Source: an uncultured Mycoplasmatota bacterium (GTDB lineage Bacteria > Bacillota_I > Bacilli_A > RF39 > UBA660). From it: 64,000 nucleotides of DNA. Location: NCBI GenBank assembly GCA_937944975.1, contig CALEBF010000004.1, positions 18,935 to 82,934 of the forward strand, in the 5' to 3' direction. Each line of letters opens with the position of its first letter. Position 1 is the first letter of the stretch. Below the pieces are notes generated by a model. That model saw nothing but the letters and a program-made list of their open reading frames with translations, did not search any database and was not told the origin of the DNA. Positions 25,409 to 34,006 of the stretch are shown one piece after another. The position numbers were made by a program, and so were the translations under genes.

Positions 25409-25980
25409 AATGCTTCTCCTTTAAAATAAATTTCATCTAATACTGATAAATAATCTAATCGAGGAGTATATTTCTCTTTGATTAGAAAGCCCTCTTTTTC
25501 AAAAAAAGAGACAGGGATTGACTTCCTATTTGTGTTTGTTAGGAATGCTTGAAGTTTACTACCATCTAGAAGATATGTCAAATTCAAGGTTGAAAATCGT
25601 ACGATGAGAAATCCAATTCCCCCGTGTCTACGGATATCCTCTAAATGTTTGATTTGATGCACATGAATATTCGATAGTGGGAATCGTGTCTTATATCTCG
25701 TTTCTTTCGCTTCGAAATCAATATATCGTCCCTTATAAACGCCATTGTAATCCGTAGTTGACGGCGTTTTATAATAGGCTTCGCGAATCACTGCGTCAAT
25801 TCGCGAGTGATAATCTACTTTTGAGACTGTAATCGGTGTCGGTTTTTTATAGATAATCGCGATATCATTTTTTCGATAGTAAAGATTTGTTTCATTGATG
25901 TCCGCTTCCAGACTCATTCCTCTGTTGCCGTACGATACTTCGTGTTTCGTCTGCTTTTTAATTCCACCAGGATAATTCAT
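25405..25980 (-). CDS. recU: Holliday junction resolvase RecU
   Basis: From ATG 25980 the product is 191 residues, beginning MNYPGG like other RecU proteins. It has YGNRGMSLEADINETNLYY, AIIYKKPTPITV, and the nuclease core STTDYNGVYKGRYIDFEAKE, with the metal-binding Asp and Glu-x-Lys. RecU cuts four-way junctions during recombination and chromosome segregation. An in-frame ATG four codons upstream (25992) is the alternative start. A TATAAT lies a few bases before it, so the leader is very short. It overlaps the PBP gene by four bases. Confidence 0.95.
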   Translation of the reverse strand: MNYPGGIKKQTKHEVSYGNRGMSLEADINETNLYYRKNDIAIIYKKPTPITVSKVDYHSRIDAVIREAYYKTPSTTDYNGVYKGRYIDFEAKETRYKTRFPLSNIHVHQIKHLEDIRRHGGIGFLIVRFSTLNLTYLLDGSKLQAFLTNTNRKSIPVSFFEKEGFLIKEKYTPRLDYLSVLDEIYFKGEAL

Positions 25981-26097
25981 ATACTTCACCATTCTAATTA
26001 TACTATAAAACATCAAGAAAAGAAATGATTTTTCATGGAAATTTTCATTTGACAATCAAAAGACGAGGGAAAATATGTCAAGCTTTTTTGACAGGAA

Positions 26098-26127
26098 AAG
26101 AGAGAACATGATATAATTTATGAGTCA
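26098..26127 (+). promoter_or_regulatory. Sigma-A-type promoter of ysxC
   Basis: TTGACA, an 18-base spacer and a perfect TATAAT lie upstream of the AGGTGAG ribosome site. Confidence 0.75.
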
Positions 26128-26149
26128 AAGAGAAAATATAGGTGAGATT

Positions 26150-26731
26150 ATGAAGATAACGAGTGTAGAGTTAAAAGTGAGTGCTGTCAGACGTAGTCAG
26201 TATCCTACAGATAACAAACCAGAATTTTTAATGGTTGGGAGAAGTAATGTAGGAAAGAGTAGTTTTATCAACACTTTAATTCATCGTAAAAATTATGCAC
26301 GTACGTCTTCCAATCCTGGAAAGACACAGACGATCAATTTTTATCTAGTAAATGATTCTTTTTATCTAGTGGATGCTCCGGGATATGGGTTTGCTAATTT
26401 AAGTAAGAAGCATCGTAAAAAATTTGGGTTAATGATGGAAGATTATATGACGAATCGTAAAAACTTAAAACAAGTGTTTATGTTGATTGATTTTAGACAT
26501 AAACCTACGAGTGATGATATTTTAATGTACGATTTTTTGAAACATTATGAAATACCTGTTACGATCGTCGCAACGAAGATTGATAAAGTAGGGATTACAT
26601 CTCATCAAAAACAGAGAAATTTAATCTTAGATGCATTAGAGTTAGTTGTTGGAAATGATTTTGTCATGTTTTCTAATGTAACGAAAGCTGGAAAAGATGA
26701 GATTCATCAAAAGATAGAAAATAACATCTAG
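26150..26731 (+). CDS. ysxC: Ribosome-assembly GTPase YsxC/EngB
   Basis: The 193-residue GTPase starts at ATG 26150 after AGGTGAG; an in-frame ATG ten codons earlier lies too near the promoter. It has G1 GRSNVGKSS, the NPGKTQTINFY switch I region, G3 DAPGYG and G4 TKID. EngB is essential for maturation of the large ribosomal subunit. It is expressed from its own strong promoter, divergent from recU. Confidence 0.96.
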   Translation: MKITSVELKVSAVRRSQYPTDNKPEFLMVGRSNVGKSSFINTLIHRKNYARTSSNPGKTQTINFYLVNDSFYLVDAPGYGFANLSKKHRKKFGLMMEDYMTNRKNLKQVFMLIDFRHKPTSDDILMYDFLKHYEIPVTIVATKIDKVGITSHQKQRNLILDALELVVGNDFVMFSNVTKAGKDEIHQKIENNI

Positions 26732-26779
26732 ATCGATCGCAAAATTTACCAAAAGACATAGGATATGTTAGGTGGTAAT

Positions 26780-27268
26780 GTGAAGATCGTTATGTTGGAT
26801 GAAAATAGCTTTTTCATTTATTTAAATCGAGATTATATCTCCGAGATAAATTTTGAAGAAAAATACGAGTTAGAAGCTTATTTTAAAGTATTATTTTCTA
26901 AATTGAAAACATATTATGATATCGAGATGTGTGGATATTATCATATTAAATGCTACATCGACTCCTACTACGGAATGATTTTATACGTACAAAAAGAAGA
27001 TGTAGAATATTTTGATTATTTGGATAATCAAGTGGATATGAGAATGATACTAGAAGAGGAACAGTGTTTTTTATATCGAATATTCGATTATTTCGATTTT
27101 CCTGCAACTTTTAAAAAGAAAGGCGATATCTATCAATATAAAAAAGGGTTTTATTATAAGCTAAACGAAAAACTTGACTCGATCTCGTTTGGAAACTTGT
27201 TGGAATATTCTGAGATCGTGTTTGAAAATACGTTACCAATATTGAAGTATGGAAAGAAAGTGTCGTAA
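26780..27268 (+). CDS. Unknown soluble protein rich in aromatic residues
   Basis: No family recognised. From GTG 26780 (AGGTGG upstream) the product is 162 residues; ATG 26765 or 26792 are alternatives. It starts KIVMLDENSFFIYLNRDYI and is strikingly rich in Tyr, Phe and acidic residues (for example ECGYYHIKCYIDSYYGMILY-like stretches near 55-75). It has no signal peptide or membrane helix. The alternation of beta-like stretches suggests an alpha/beta fold. It follows ysxC by about 50 bases and ends at its own terminator, so it may share the ysxC transcript. Confidence 0.6.
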   Translation: MKIVMLDENSFFIYLNRDYISEINFEEKYELEAYFKVLFSKLKTYYDIEMCGYYHIKCYIDSYYGMILYVQKEDVEYFDYLDNQVDMRMILEEEQCFLYRIFDYFDFPATFKKKGDIYQYKKGFYYKLNEKLDSISFGNLLEYSEIVFENTLPILKYGKKVS

Positions 27269-27279
27269 CTTTCTTTTTT
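27253..27279 (+). terminator. Rho-independent terminator
   Basis: AAAGAAAGT and ACTTTCTTT pair around a six-base loop that includes the upstream stop codon; T residues follow. Confidence 0.75.
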
Positions 27280-27362
27280 GCAAATAAAATGTCAAATATT
27301 TGAAAAAGCATTTAAAGTCGATAGAAATATGGTATGATATTAAGAGAAAGTAGGGGGAGATT

Positions 27363-28637
27363 ATGGGAACTGATGTTTTACAATCTAACGTAGAAAAAGC
27401 GATGATGCCATTTAGTGGAATTATTGATGTGATCGTAAAATTCGCACCTATCTTTATCGTTTTATCGCTGATTGTCATAATTTCTCTTTTTCGCATTTTT
27501 CAAAAAGCGGGTAAGCCTGGATGGGCAGCTTTTGTGCCGATCTATAATTTGGTTGTGTTTGCCAAAATTTGCGATATGAACATGATGACTTTATTGTGGA
27601 TCTTTGTGCCTCTTTTAGGTCAAATCATTTTATGGGTTTTATTAGTGATGAATTTATCCCGCGTTTTTGGAAAGAGTAAAGATTTTGGTACTGCTATGAT
27701 TTTCGTACCGTTTATTTGTTTCCCGATGCTTGCATTCCAAGATGCGAAATATAAAAATCAGGATGCTCCGATGAAAAAAGTTGTTTCACAAGGAATGGCC
27801 GTACGTGGAATGAATCAAGTGGAGGGAATGCAATTGAAAAGTCAAGATGGATTCCAAGAAGTTACAATGGATACGGGAATGTCACGTCCAATCGCACCAG
27901 TACATGTTGCAGATCAAAGTACGGATGTTACAACTTCTAATCCACAACGAGATCTATTAAATGCAATGCCACAGATGAATGTCAATGTTACCCAGATGGC
28001 AGCACAACAAAATTCTATTGGAGGACAGAGTTATACGCAGCCGGTTGTTTCGATGGATCAATCAAGTGTGGCACCACAGGACAATTTCACTTCTACACCA
28101 GTCATAGAACAACCAGTACAGCCAGTTACACCAGTTGTTCCTTTGAACGAATCTCCTTCGGATACAGCAATGATAGAAGAAGAGCCACCGGCAATGAATC
28201 CACAATTAGCTATTTTACAAGGGAATATAGTGGATACTACAACGTATACAGAACCTCCTATGCCTGTTTATGAAACACCAGTGCAACCGGAGGTGAATCC
28301 GGTTCCACTCGCACAATCAGATGTCGAGAGAATGCAAGAGCAACCATCGATGATGGGAATTTTCGATAATCCTTTAGAAATGCATGCAACGATGAATCCA
28401 ACACCGAATGTCGAACCAACATCAAATACAGTGCAAACACCACCAGTGGTAAATCAACCAATCGAGCAACAGTCTACAGTGCAATTGGATTTGAATGGAA
28501 GGGTGATGCAACCATCAGAGAGAGAACTTGCGAACAAGCAAGCAGAAATTACGCCAGGATTTAAGCGCTGTCCTCACTGTGGTGCGAAAGTTGCAGAGCA
28601 TTTGGAAACATGTTTCTTATGTGGAAATCGTTTTTAA
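27363..28637 (+). CDS. DUF5684-like membrane protein with C-terminal zinc ribbon
   Basis: The 424-residue product has an N-terminal membrane domain with three to four helices (about 25-125). It contains FQKAGKPGWAAFVPIYNLVVFAKI, the core of DUF5684-type proteins. A low-complexity region rich in Pro, Gln, Val, Thr and Met follows (about 150-385), and a C-terminal zinc ribbon (CPHCGAKVAEHLETCFLCG) ends it. Both the linker composition and the zinc ribbon recall the proteins at 4270 and 5522, but here the ribbon is at the C-terminus. Function unknown. It has its own terminator before der. Confidence 0.75.
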   Translation: MGTDVLQSNVEKAMMPFSGIIDVIVKFAPIFIVLSLIVIISLFRIFQKAGKPGWAAFVPIYNLVVFAKICDMNMMTLLWIFVPLLGQIILWVLLVMNLSRVFGKSKDFGTAMIFVPFICFPMLAFQDAKYKNQDAPMKKVVSQGMAVRGMNQVEGMQLKSQDGFQEVTMDTGMSRPIAPVHVADQSTDVTTSNPQRDLLNAMPQMNVNVTQMAAQQNSIGGQSYTQPVVSMDQSSVAPQDNFTSTPVIEQPVQPVTPVVPLNESPSDTAMIEEEPPAMNPQLAILQGNIVDTTTYTEPPMPVYETPVQPEVNPVPLAQSDVERMQEQPSMMGIFDNPLEMHATMNPTPNVEPTSNTVQTPPVVNQPIEQQSTVQLDLNGRVMQPSERELANKQAEITPGFKRCPHCGAKVAEHLETCFLCGNRF

Positions 28638-28660
28638 AGAAAAGTCTTCTTTTCTTTTTT
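28636..28660 (+). terminator. Rho-independent terminator
   Basis: AAAGAAAAG and CTTTTCTTT pair around TCTT with a following T run, directly after the upstream stop codon. Confidence 0.75.
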
Positions 28661-28662
28661 TG

Positions 28663-28691
28663 TTGGAGAAAGATCCTTTTTATGTTATAAT
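28663..28691 (+). promoter_or_regulatory. Sigma-A-type promoter of der
   Basis: TTGGAG, a 17-base spacer and a perfect TATAAT precede the der ribosome site. Confidence 0.65.
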
Positions 28692-28714
28692 GATTAGGAA
28701 TTTGAGGTGATAAG

Positions 28715-30031
28715 ATGAAAAAACCTGTCGTAGCACTTGTAGGAAGACCGAATGTAGGGAAGTCAACGATATTTAATCGTCTCGTCGGGAAAAAAATTTC
28801 TATTATAGAAGATACCCCAGGTGTAACGAGAGATCGTATCTATGGTACTGTTAAGTTTAACGACTATAGTTTTCATTTGATCGATACTGGTGGAATTGAT
28901 CTATCAGAGGATCTTTTTAATGAAGAAATTAAAATGCAGGCAGAACTTGCTATTGACGAAGCAGATATTGTGCTATTTGTCGTCGATGGAAAGGAAGGGC
29001 TGACTTCGAACGATTACGTCGTACGGGATATGCTTGTGAAAGCACATAAAGATGTCATCGTCGTAATCAATAAAACCGATAGTAAAGAATATAAGAATCA
29101 TATGTATGATTTTTACGAATTAGGTTTTGACCATTACGAAGAAGTTTCGGGAGAGCAAAATATTGGAATTCACGATCTACTTACGATGATTACTACTGAT
29201 TTTCCAATGAATTTAGAGGACGAATACGATGAACACATGATACGTTTTTCAGTGATTGGAAGACCGAATGTTGGAAAAAGCAGTTTAGTCAATGCGATTG
29301 TCAATGAAGAACGTGCGATCGTAAGTAACGAAGCAGGAACGACTAGGGATGCAGTTGACACTGTTTTTACCTATCATGGAAATGACTATGTCGTCATCGA
29401 TACAGCTGGAATGAGGAAAAAAGGACGTATTTACGAGCGCGTGGAAAAATATAGTTTACTACGTTCTTTGCGCGCAATTGATCGCTCTGACGTGTGTTTA
29501 ATTGTGATCAATGCAGAAGAAGGAATTATCGAACATGATAAACATATTGCAGGATATGCAATCGAGGCTGGTAAAGCTGTTATTATCGTCGTAAATAAAT
29601 GGGATGTTGTAGAAGATAAAGATCGTGCGATGAAACGTTGGACAGAAGATATTCGAAATCAATTTCAATTTATGAATTATGCACCAATTGTCTTTTTATC
29701 TGCTCGTACGAAAAAGAGAATTCATACATTGATGCCAGAAATTTTAAGAGTGTATGAAAATAGTAAAAGAGAGATCAAAACAAGTTTATTGAACGATGTG
29801 ATCATGGATGCATACTCTCTTAATCTACCTCCTTCTTATAAAGGAAAAAGATTAAAAATTTACTTTTCTAATCAAGTGAGTACACAACCACCAACTTTTA
29901 ATATCCAAGTAAATAGTAAGGGATTAATTCATTTTTCTTACGAGAGATATTTGGAAAATAAAATACGCGAGTCATTTGATTTTGAAGGAACTCCAATTGT
30001 ATTACAATTTAAAAACAAAGGAGAACAATAA
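28715..30031 (+). CDS. der: Double GTPase Der (EngA)
   Basis: This 438-residue protein has two GTPase domains in tandem. The first has GRPNVGKST (residues 10-18), DTGG and NKTD; the second has GRPNVGKSS near 184, DTAGMRKKGR and NKWD. A C-terminal KH-like domain follows (about 350-438). Der is essential for 50S ribosome assembly. Both nucleotide sites look intact. AGGTGATAAG precedes the ATG. In B. subtilis der lies near spoIVA, which is also close by here. Confidence 0.97.
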   Translation: MKKPVVALVGRPNVGKSTIFNRLVGKKISIIEDTPGVTRDRIYGTVKFNDYSFHLIDTGGIDLSEDLFNEEIKMQAELAIDEADIVLFVVDGKEGLTSNDYVVRDMLVKAHKDVIVVINKTDSKEYKNHMYDFYELGFDHYEEVSGEQNIGIHDLLTMITTDFPMNLEDEYDEHMIRFSVIGRPNVGKSSLVNAIVNEERAIVSNEAGTTRDAVDTVFTYHGNDYVVIDTAGMRKKGRIYERVEKYSLLRSLRAIDRSDVCLIVINAEEGIIEHDKHIAGYAIEAGKAVIIVVNKWDVVEDKDRAMKRWTEDIRNQFQFMNYAPIVFLSARTKKRIHTLMPEILRVYENSKREIKTSLLNDVIMDAYSLNLPPSYKGKRLKIYFSNQVSTQPPTFNIQVNSKGLIHFSYERYLENKIRESFDFEGTPIVLQFKNKGEQ

Positions 30032-30054
30032 AACGTACTTTGCGTACGTTTTTT
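30030..30054 (+). terminator. Rho-independent terminator of der
   Basis: AAAACGTAC and GTACGTTTT pair around TTTGC, followed by T residues. Confidence 0.85.
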
Positions 30055-30058
30055 ATGT

Positions 30059-30085
30059 ACCAATGAAGTAAAAAATCATATACTA
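30059..30085 (+). promoter_or_regulatory. Candidate sigma-K-type promoter of spoVIF
   Basis: AC, a 16-base spacer and CATATACTA match the late mother-cell sigma-K pattern (mAC, 16-17 bases, CATAnnnTA). In B. subtilis spoVIF is a sigma-K gene. Confidence 0.5.
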
Positions 30086-30099
30086 ACTTAGGAGGTACT

Positions 30100-30348
30100 A
30101 TGGATATGAATTTTTCGGATAGTTTTTTTAATAAGATAGAAAAAAAGACGAATGTTGGAAAGGAAACGATATTGGATTTAGCGAAGAAATTACAACAAAA
30201 TGATTTAAAACATGAGGGGACACTTCGTGAAGTGATTCAAGAACTTGGCAAAATGACAGGTAAAAGTGTGTCAAAAGAAAAAGAGGATAAAATTGTAGAA
30301 GCTGTTGTGAATGATAAAGTTCCTAACGATTTGAATAAATTTTTATAA
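30100..30348 (+). CDS. spoVIF: Stage VI sporulation protein F
   Basis: This 82-residue protein (FFNKIEKKTNVGKETILDLAKKLQQNDLKHEGTLREVIQELGKMTGKSVSKEKEDKIVEAVVNDKVPNDL) matches SpoVIF from end to end. SpoVIF is a small mother-cell protein needed for late coat assembly with GerE in B. subtilis. TTAGGAGG precedes the ATG. It sits alone between der and an unknown gene. Confidence 0.9.
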   Translation: MDMNFSDSFFNKIEKKTNVGKETILDLAKKLQQNDLKHEGTLREVIQELGKMTGKSVSKEKEDKIVEAVVNDKVPNDLNKFL

Positions 30349-30369
30349 TGTAAAGTAAATATAAAAATA

Positions 30370-30399
30370 TTGTCAAAGAATTGTGGTATTTGGTACAAT
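30370..30399 (+). promoter_or_regulatory. Sigma-A-type promoter
   Basis: TTGTCA, an 18-base spacer and TACAAT lie 23 bases before the ATG at 30422. Confidence 0.5.
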
Positions 30400-30421
30400 G
30401 AAAATAGGGTTGGTGAGTTTT

Positions 30422-30985
30422 ATGCAGGATGAAAATAGACAACAGATCAATCAGTTGAAGCAAAATCTTGTACCGCTTTCAACAGGATTATTAAAGAGTT
30501 TTTCCGATCAAGAAATTGAACTGTTGACACAGAAACTAGAGCAAATGATAAAGCGAGAGTATCCAAAAAAAGAGACGGATGTTACGCTTATGCAAAATCG
30601 AATGAAACATAACTTTCAGTTTTGTGTAACTCGCGTAGGTGGTGGGATGCGTCGTGAAATTGATCAAATGGAGGAAGATCAAACAATAGAGGAAGAATAT
30701 CAAGCTTTGCGAGATATTTTCGATCGATACTTTCACACATCTACGACCAGTTGTTACGGAGATTTTATTGGGCGTAGTTTAGAAGAAATCTTAGATGATT
30801 TTAAGAGATTAAATCATCAACAAATTCCATTTGACTTAAAATATACGACGTTGAAAAAGAAGATGAGAAAAAAGATGAATCAATCTTTAGAACCATTTGT
30901 AAAAACGACGAGAGATACAGTTTCAAAGCAATTTTTCCACAAGATTTCTATTGGAAAAAAATATATTAGAAAAAAAAGAGGATAG
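30422..30985 (+). CDS. Unknown helical, basic protein
   Basis: No family recognised. From ATG 30422 (GGTTGGTGAG upstream) the product is 187 residues. It is predicted mostly helical and strongly basic at the C-terminus (KKKMRKKMNQ, KKYIRKKRG). It has no signal peptide or membrane helix and only two Cys. The basic tail would suit nucleic-acid or ribosome binding, but nothing more specific is visible. It has its own promoter and a terminator overlapping its stop. Confidence 0.6.
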   Translation: MQDENRQQINQLKQNLVPLSTGLLKSFSDQEIELLTQKLEQMIKREYPKKETDVTLMQNRMKHNFQFCVTRVGGGMRREIDQMEEDQTIEEEYQALRDIFDRYFHTSTTSCYGDFIGRSLEEILDDFKRLNHQQIPFDLKYTTLKKKMRKKMNQSLEPFVKTTRDTVSKQFFHKISIGKKYIRKKRG

Positions 30986-31012
30986 AAAAATTATAAAATC
31001 TTACCTCTTTTT
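30972..31012 (+). terminator. Probable rho-independent terminator
   Basis: AAAAAGAGG pairs with CCTCTTTTT across a long loop of about 22 bases; the fold is weaker than others nearby. Confidence 0.5.
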
Positions 31013-31067
31013 ATTGTTTGAAATTTAAGATTATGATATATTAAAGCAATGATATGAGGTGAGGTAG

Positions 31068-32807
31068 ATGGAATTAAAAAAAGGAAACTGGAGAGTTCTT
31101 TCGATTATATTTTATTACTTACGTCATAAAAAGGGGAGTTTAATTCTTTATATTCTTTGCTTTATCTTAAGAATGATTCCAGACGCATTTGGTCCATTTT
31201 TATGGGGAATTTTACTTGAATTTTTAATAGAAAAGAATTATCAATTATTTTTATATGGTTTAATTGGTTATGAAATGATATGTCTTGTATCAGGGGCATT
31301 CATATCTAATATAGAAATGAAATTATATCAGACGTTAGAAATAGAATTTACGAAAAATGCAACGAAAGATCTTTACCGAAAAATAGATCAGTTACCTGCC
31401 ATTGCTTTCGAAAAGATGGGAGTTGGCGAATTTGTCAATCGTATCGTGCAAGATCCAGGACAGGTATTACAACTTTTAAGAAATCTTATTACATTATTTT
31501 TACGTAGTGTAGTGGCATTTATCGTAGTGATCGTGTCATTTTCGATGTCGATCATTTTAGGAATCGAAATTTTAATTTTTGCCGGAATCACAGCATTGCT
31601 TTCTTATAAAATATTTCCAAAGATTAAAAAGCTTCAAAAGGATGTAAAAAAAGAATCAGATCAAATCGTAAAGCGCGCAACAGAAAATTTATCTGGTATT
31701 AGAGAAATTAGAGCTTTAGGCGTTCTTTCGTCCATTGAAAAAAGTTTATTTGAACATGTTGATGCGCTGTATGGACATTTGAAAAAGAGTTCCAACTATG
31801 AAGCCAATTATTATGGTTTGAGTAATGCTTTTTACTACATTTTAGAGTTTGTTATTTTTGCTACATGTGGTTATTTTTTCGTACAGGGGAAAATTGCCTA
31901 TAGTTTGTTTGTCATGATGGAAACTTATATCTTTCGCATTAGCTACGTAGTGGAGAGCTTAAGTAATTTTGGGGTCAATTACAATAAAGTTATCGTATCT
32001 TTATCGCGTATGGATGAAATATTACATAATAAGCTTTATCATGATATAAAATATGGAGATAAGAATTTGAAACAAGTATCAGGAAATATCACTTTTGATT
32101 CAGTAGAATTTCAATATAGTGAAGAGGAAGAAAAAACTTTACGTGGATTAAATATGGAGATCACGCCACATAAAAAAATAGCAATTGTGGGACGCAGTGG
32201 AAATGGAAAGAGTACGATCTTTAATTTATTATTACGTTATTTTGATGCGACGAAAGGTACAATTTTTATCGATGATACTCCGATAGAAGAACTATCAGAA
32301 GCATCTTTACGTGAGAATATTTCGATTATCAGACAATCCCCATTTTTATTTAACATGAGTATTCTTGATAATTTAAAGTTAGTGAATGAAAATGCAACTT
32401 TAGAAACAGTGAGAGAAGCATGTAAAAAGGCATATATCGATGATTATATTATGAGTCTTCCGAAACAATATGATACCCTTATAGGAGAAGGTGGAATCAA
32501 CCTAAGTGGGGGTCAAAAACAGCGAATCGCGATTGCTCGAACGTTGTTGCAAAATACTAAGATTGTTTTATTTGACGAAGCGACAAGTGCTCTAGATAAT
32601 GAGTCTCAGGAGTATATTAAAAGGACGATCGACGATTTAGTAAAAGATCATACGATTGTCATTGTTGCGCACAGATTATCGACGATTATAGATGCCGATC
32701 TTATTTTTGTAATTCATGAAGGTAGAGTGGAAGCGAAAGGAACTCATAAAGAGTTATTAAAGACTTGTGAAAAATACCGTAGTTTATATCAAGTGGAAAG
32801 TATGTAA
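31068..32807 (+). CDS. ABC exporter half-transporter (membrane and ATPase fused)
   Basis: The 579-residue protein joins a six-helix exporter domain (about 18-315) to an ATPase (about 340-579). The ATPase has Walker A GRSGNGKST, signature NLSGGQKQRIAIART, Walker B IVLFDEATSALD and the His of VAHRLST, all intact, so a homodimer could be active. It belongs to the MsbA/MdlB-like lipid, peptide or drug exporters; the substrate is unknown. The gene stands alone, with no partner half-transporter next to it, and ends at a bidirectional terminator. Confidence 0.92.
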   Translation: MELKKGNWRVLSIIFYYLRHKKGSLILYILCFILRMIPDAFGPFLWGILLEFLIEKNYQLFLYGLIGYEMICLVSGAFISNIEMKLYQTLEIEFTKNATKDLYRKIDQLPAIAFEKMGVGEFVNRIVQDPGQVLQLLRNLITLFLRSVVAFIVVIVSFSMSIILGIEILIFAGITALLSYKIFPKIKKLQKDVKKESDQIVKRATENLSGIREIRALGVLSSIEKSLFEHVDALYGHLKKSSNYEANYYGLSNAFYYILEFVIFATCGYFFVQGKIAYSLFVMMETYIFRISYVVESLSNFGVNYNKVIVSLSRMDEILHNKLYHDIKYGDKNLKQVSGNITFDSVEFQYSEEEEKTLRGLNMEITPHKKIAIVGRSGNGKSTIFNLLLRYFDATKGTIFIDDTPIEELSEASLRENISIIRQSPFLFNMSILDNLKLVNENATLETVREACKKAYIDDYIMSLPKQYDTLIGEGGINLSGGQKQRIAIARTLLQNTKIVLFDEATSALDNESQEYIKRTIDDLVKDHTIVIVAHRLSTIIDADLIFVIHEGRVEAKGTHKELLKTCEKYRSLYQVESM

Positions 32808-32834
32808 AAGCAGAAGTGGATTACTTCTGCTTTT
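32806..32834. terminator. Bidirectional terminator between ABC exporter and alr
   Basis: AAAAGCAGAAGT and ACTTCTGCTTTT form a 12-base perfect stem with A and T runs on both sides; it overlaps the alr stop. Confidence 0.85.
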
Positions 32835-33909
32835 CATTTTCTTCAATATAGATTCTAGGAACTCTTTTTCCTACTGTGCAAATGACTTCATATGGAATTG
32901 TTTTTAAATGTTCTGCTACTTGTCTAATATGATAATTGTCTTTCAAAATATCGACAGTATCGTATAATTTTACTTTTCGATCGACTTTGATCATTAACAT
33001 GTCCATGCAGATATTTCCGACAATCGGGTAGGGAATTCCATTGATATACACCATTCGCCCTTTGTTGGCACGTATCACTCCATCAGCATATCCGATAGCA
33101 ACGACGGCGATTTTTTCTTCTTCTTTTGCCTTATATGTAGCATCATAACCAATGGTTTCACCCTTTTTCAAATCTTTCAAAGCTATGATGCGACTATGTA
33201 AAGAGAAGGTAGACTTCAGTTGTAAAAAACTATTTTCAGAAAATCCATACATGATGAGACCAAGGCGACACCCGTTAGTATGTGGTATGTGTGGATAACG
33301 GGTTAATGTTTCACTTTGCGCAATATGTACGATCGGAATTTTAGATAGATCGATGTCTTCCGTGATGGTTTGGAAGGTTTCTAATTGTTTCTTTGTGGTT
33401 TTTCCGTCGCTTGCTTTATATATATGAGTATAAATTCCTTCTAGATGCAGGCCACGTTCTTTTAGTTCCTGCCAGATTTGGTCCATTTCTTCTTTAGTTT
33501 TAATCCCTAGACGATTCATTCCTGTGTCGATTTTTAAATGCATCGAAATACCTTCGAGATTGGTGGGTAAAATTGTTTCAAAATATTCTAGTGATGGAAT
33601 GGTAATGGTAATTTTTTCTCTACGACAAATAGATAGATAATTAGGATGAATTACACCGAGACATAAAATAGGAATATCTTTTATTTCTTCACGTATGGTT
33701 AAGGCTTCTTCAAGAGAAGATACAGCCAGATAATTACATCCTCCTGCGATGATACTTTTGACGACTTTGATATCGTAATGACTATAACAATCTGCTTTTA
33801 CTACGCCGAAATAATATTCGTAATCATTGTATTTTTTGACCAATTTTTCTACATTTTCTCGAATGTTTGTCAAGTTGATTTTAACATAGGTTCCTCTATA
33901 GTTTTCCAT
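32821..33909 (-). CDS. alr: Alanine racemase
   Basis: From ATG 33909 (GGAGG seven bases upstream) the product is 362 residues. It makes D-alanine for peptidoglycan and, in spores, may limit germination by L-alanine. The PLP-binding Lys is K38 in GVVKADCYSH. The usual motif is KANAYGHG, so the pocket loop is unusual. The second catalytic Tyr lies in GYDATY before VVAIGYADG. LKIDTGMNRLG and GNICMDMLMI are conserved. An unknown gene with its own terminator lies upstream. Confidence 0.94.
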   Translation of the reverse strand: MENYRGTYVKINLTNIRENVEKLVKKYNDYEYYFGVVKADCYSHYDIKVVKSIIAGGCNYLAVSSLEEALTIREEIKDIPILCLGVIHPNYLSICRREKITITIPSLEYFETILPTNLEGISMHLKIDTGMNRLGIKTKEEMDQIWQELKERGLHLEGIYTHIYKASDGKTTKKQLETFQTITEDIDLSKIPIVHIAQSETLTRYPHIPHTNGCRLGLIMYGFSENSFLQLKSTFSLHSRIIALKDLKKGETIGYDATYKAKEEEKIAVVAIGYADGVIRANKGRMVYINGIPYPIVGNICMDMLMIKVDRKVKLYDTVDILKDNYHIRQVAEHLKTIPYEVICTVGKRVPRIYIEENEKQK

Positions 33910-33963
33910 AACATTCCTCCATTCTAATTCCATTGTACTCTGTTTTTATTATAAAAAGAAGTA

Positions 33964-33994
33964 AAAAGACATTATCTTTACAATAATGTCTTTT
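33964..33994 (-). terminator. Terminator of the gene at 34007
   Basis: AAAAGACATTAT and ATAATGTCTTTT form a 12-base stem; on the minus strand a T-rich tail follows. Confidence 0.8.
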
Positions 33995-34006
33995 CTTTTA
34001 CAACTG

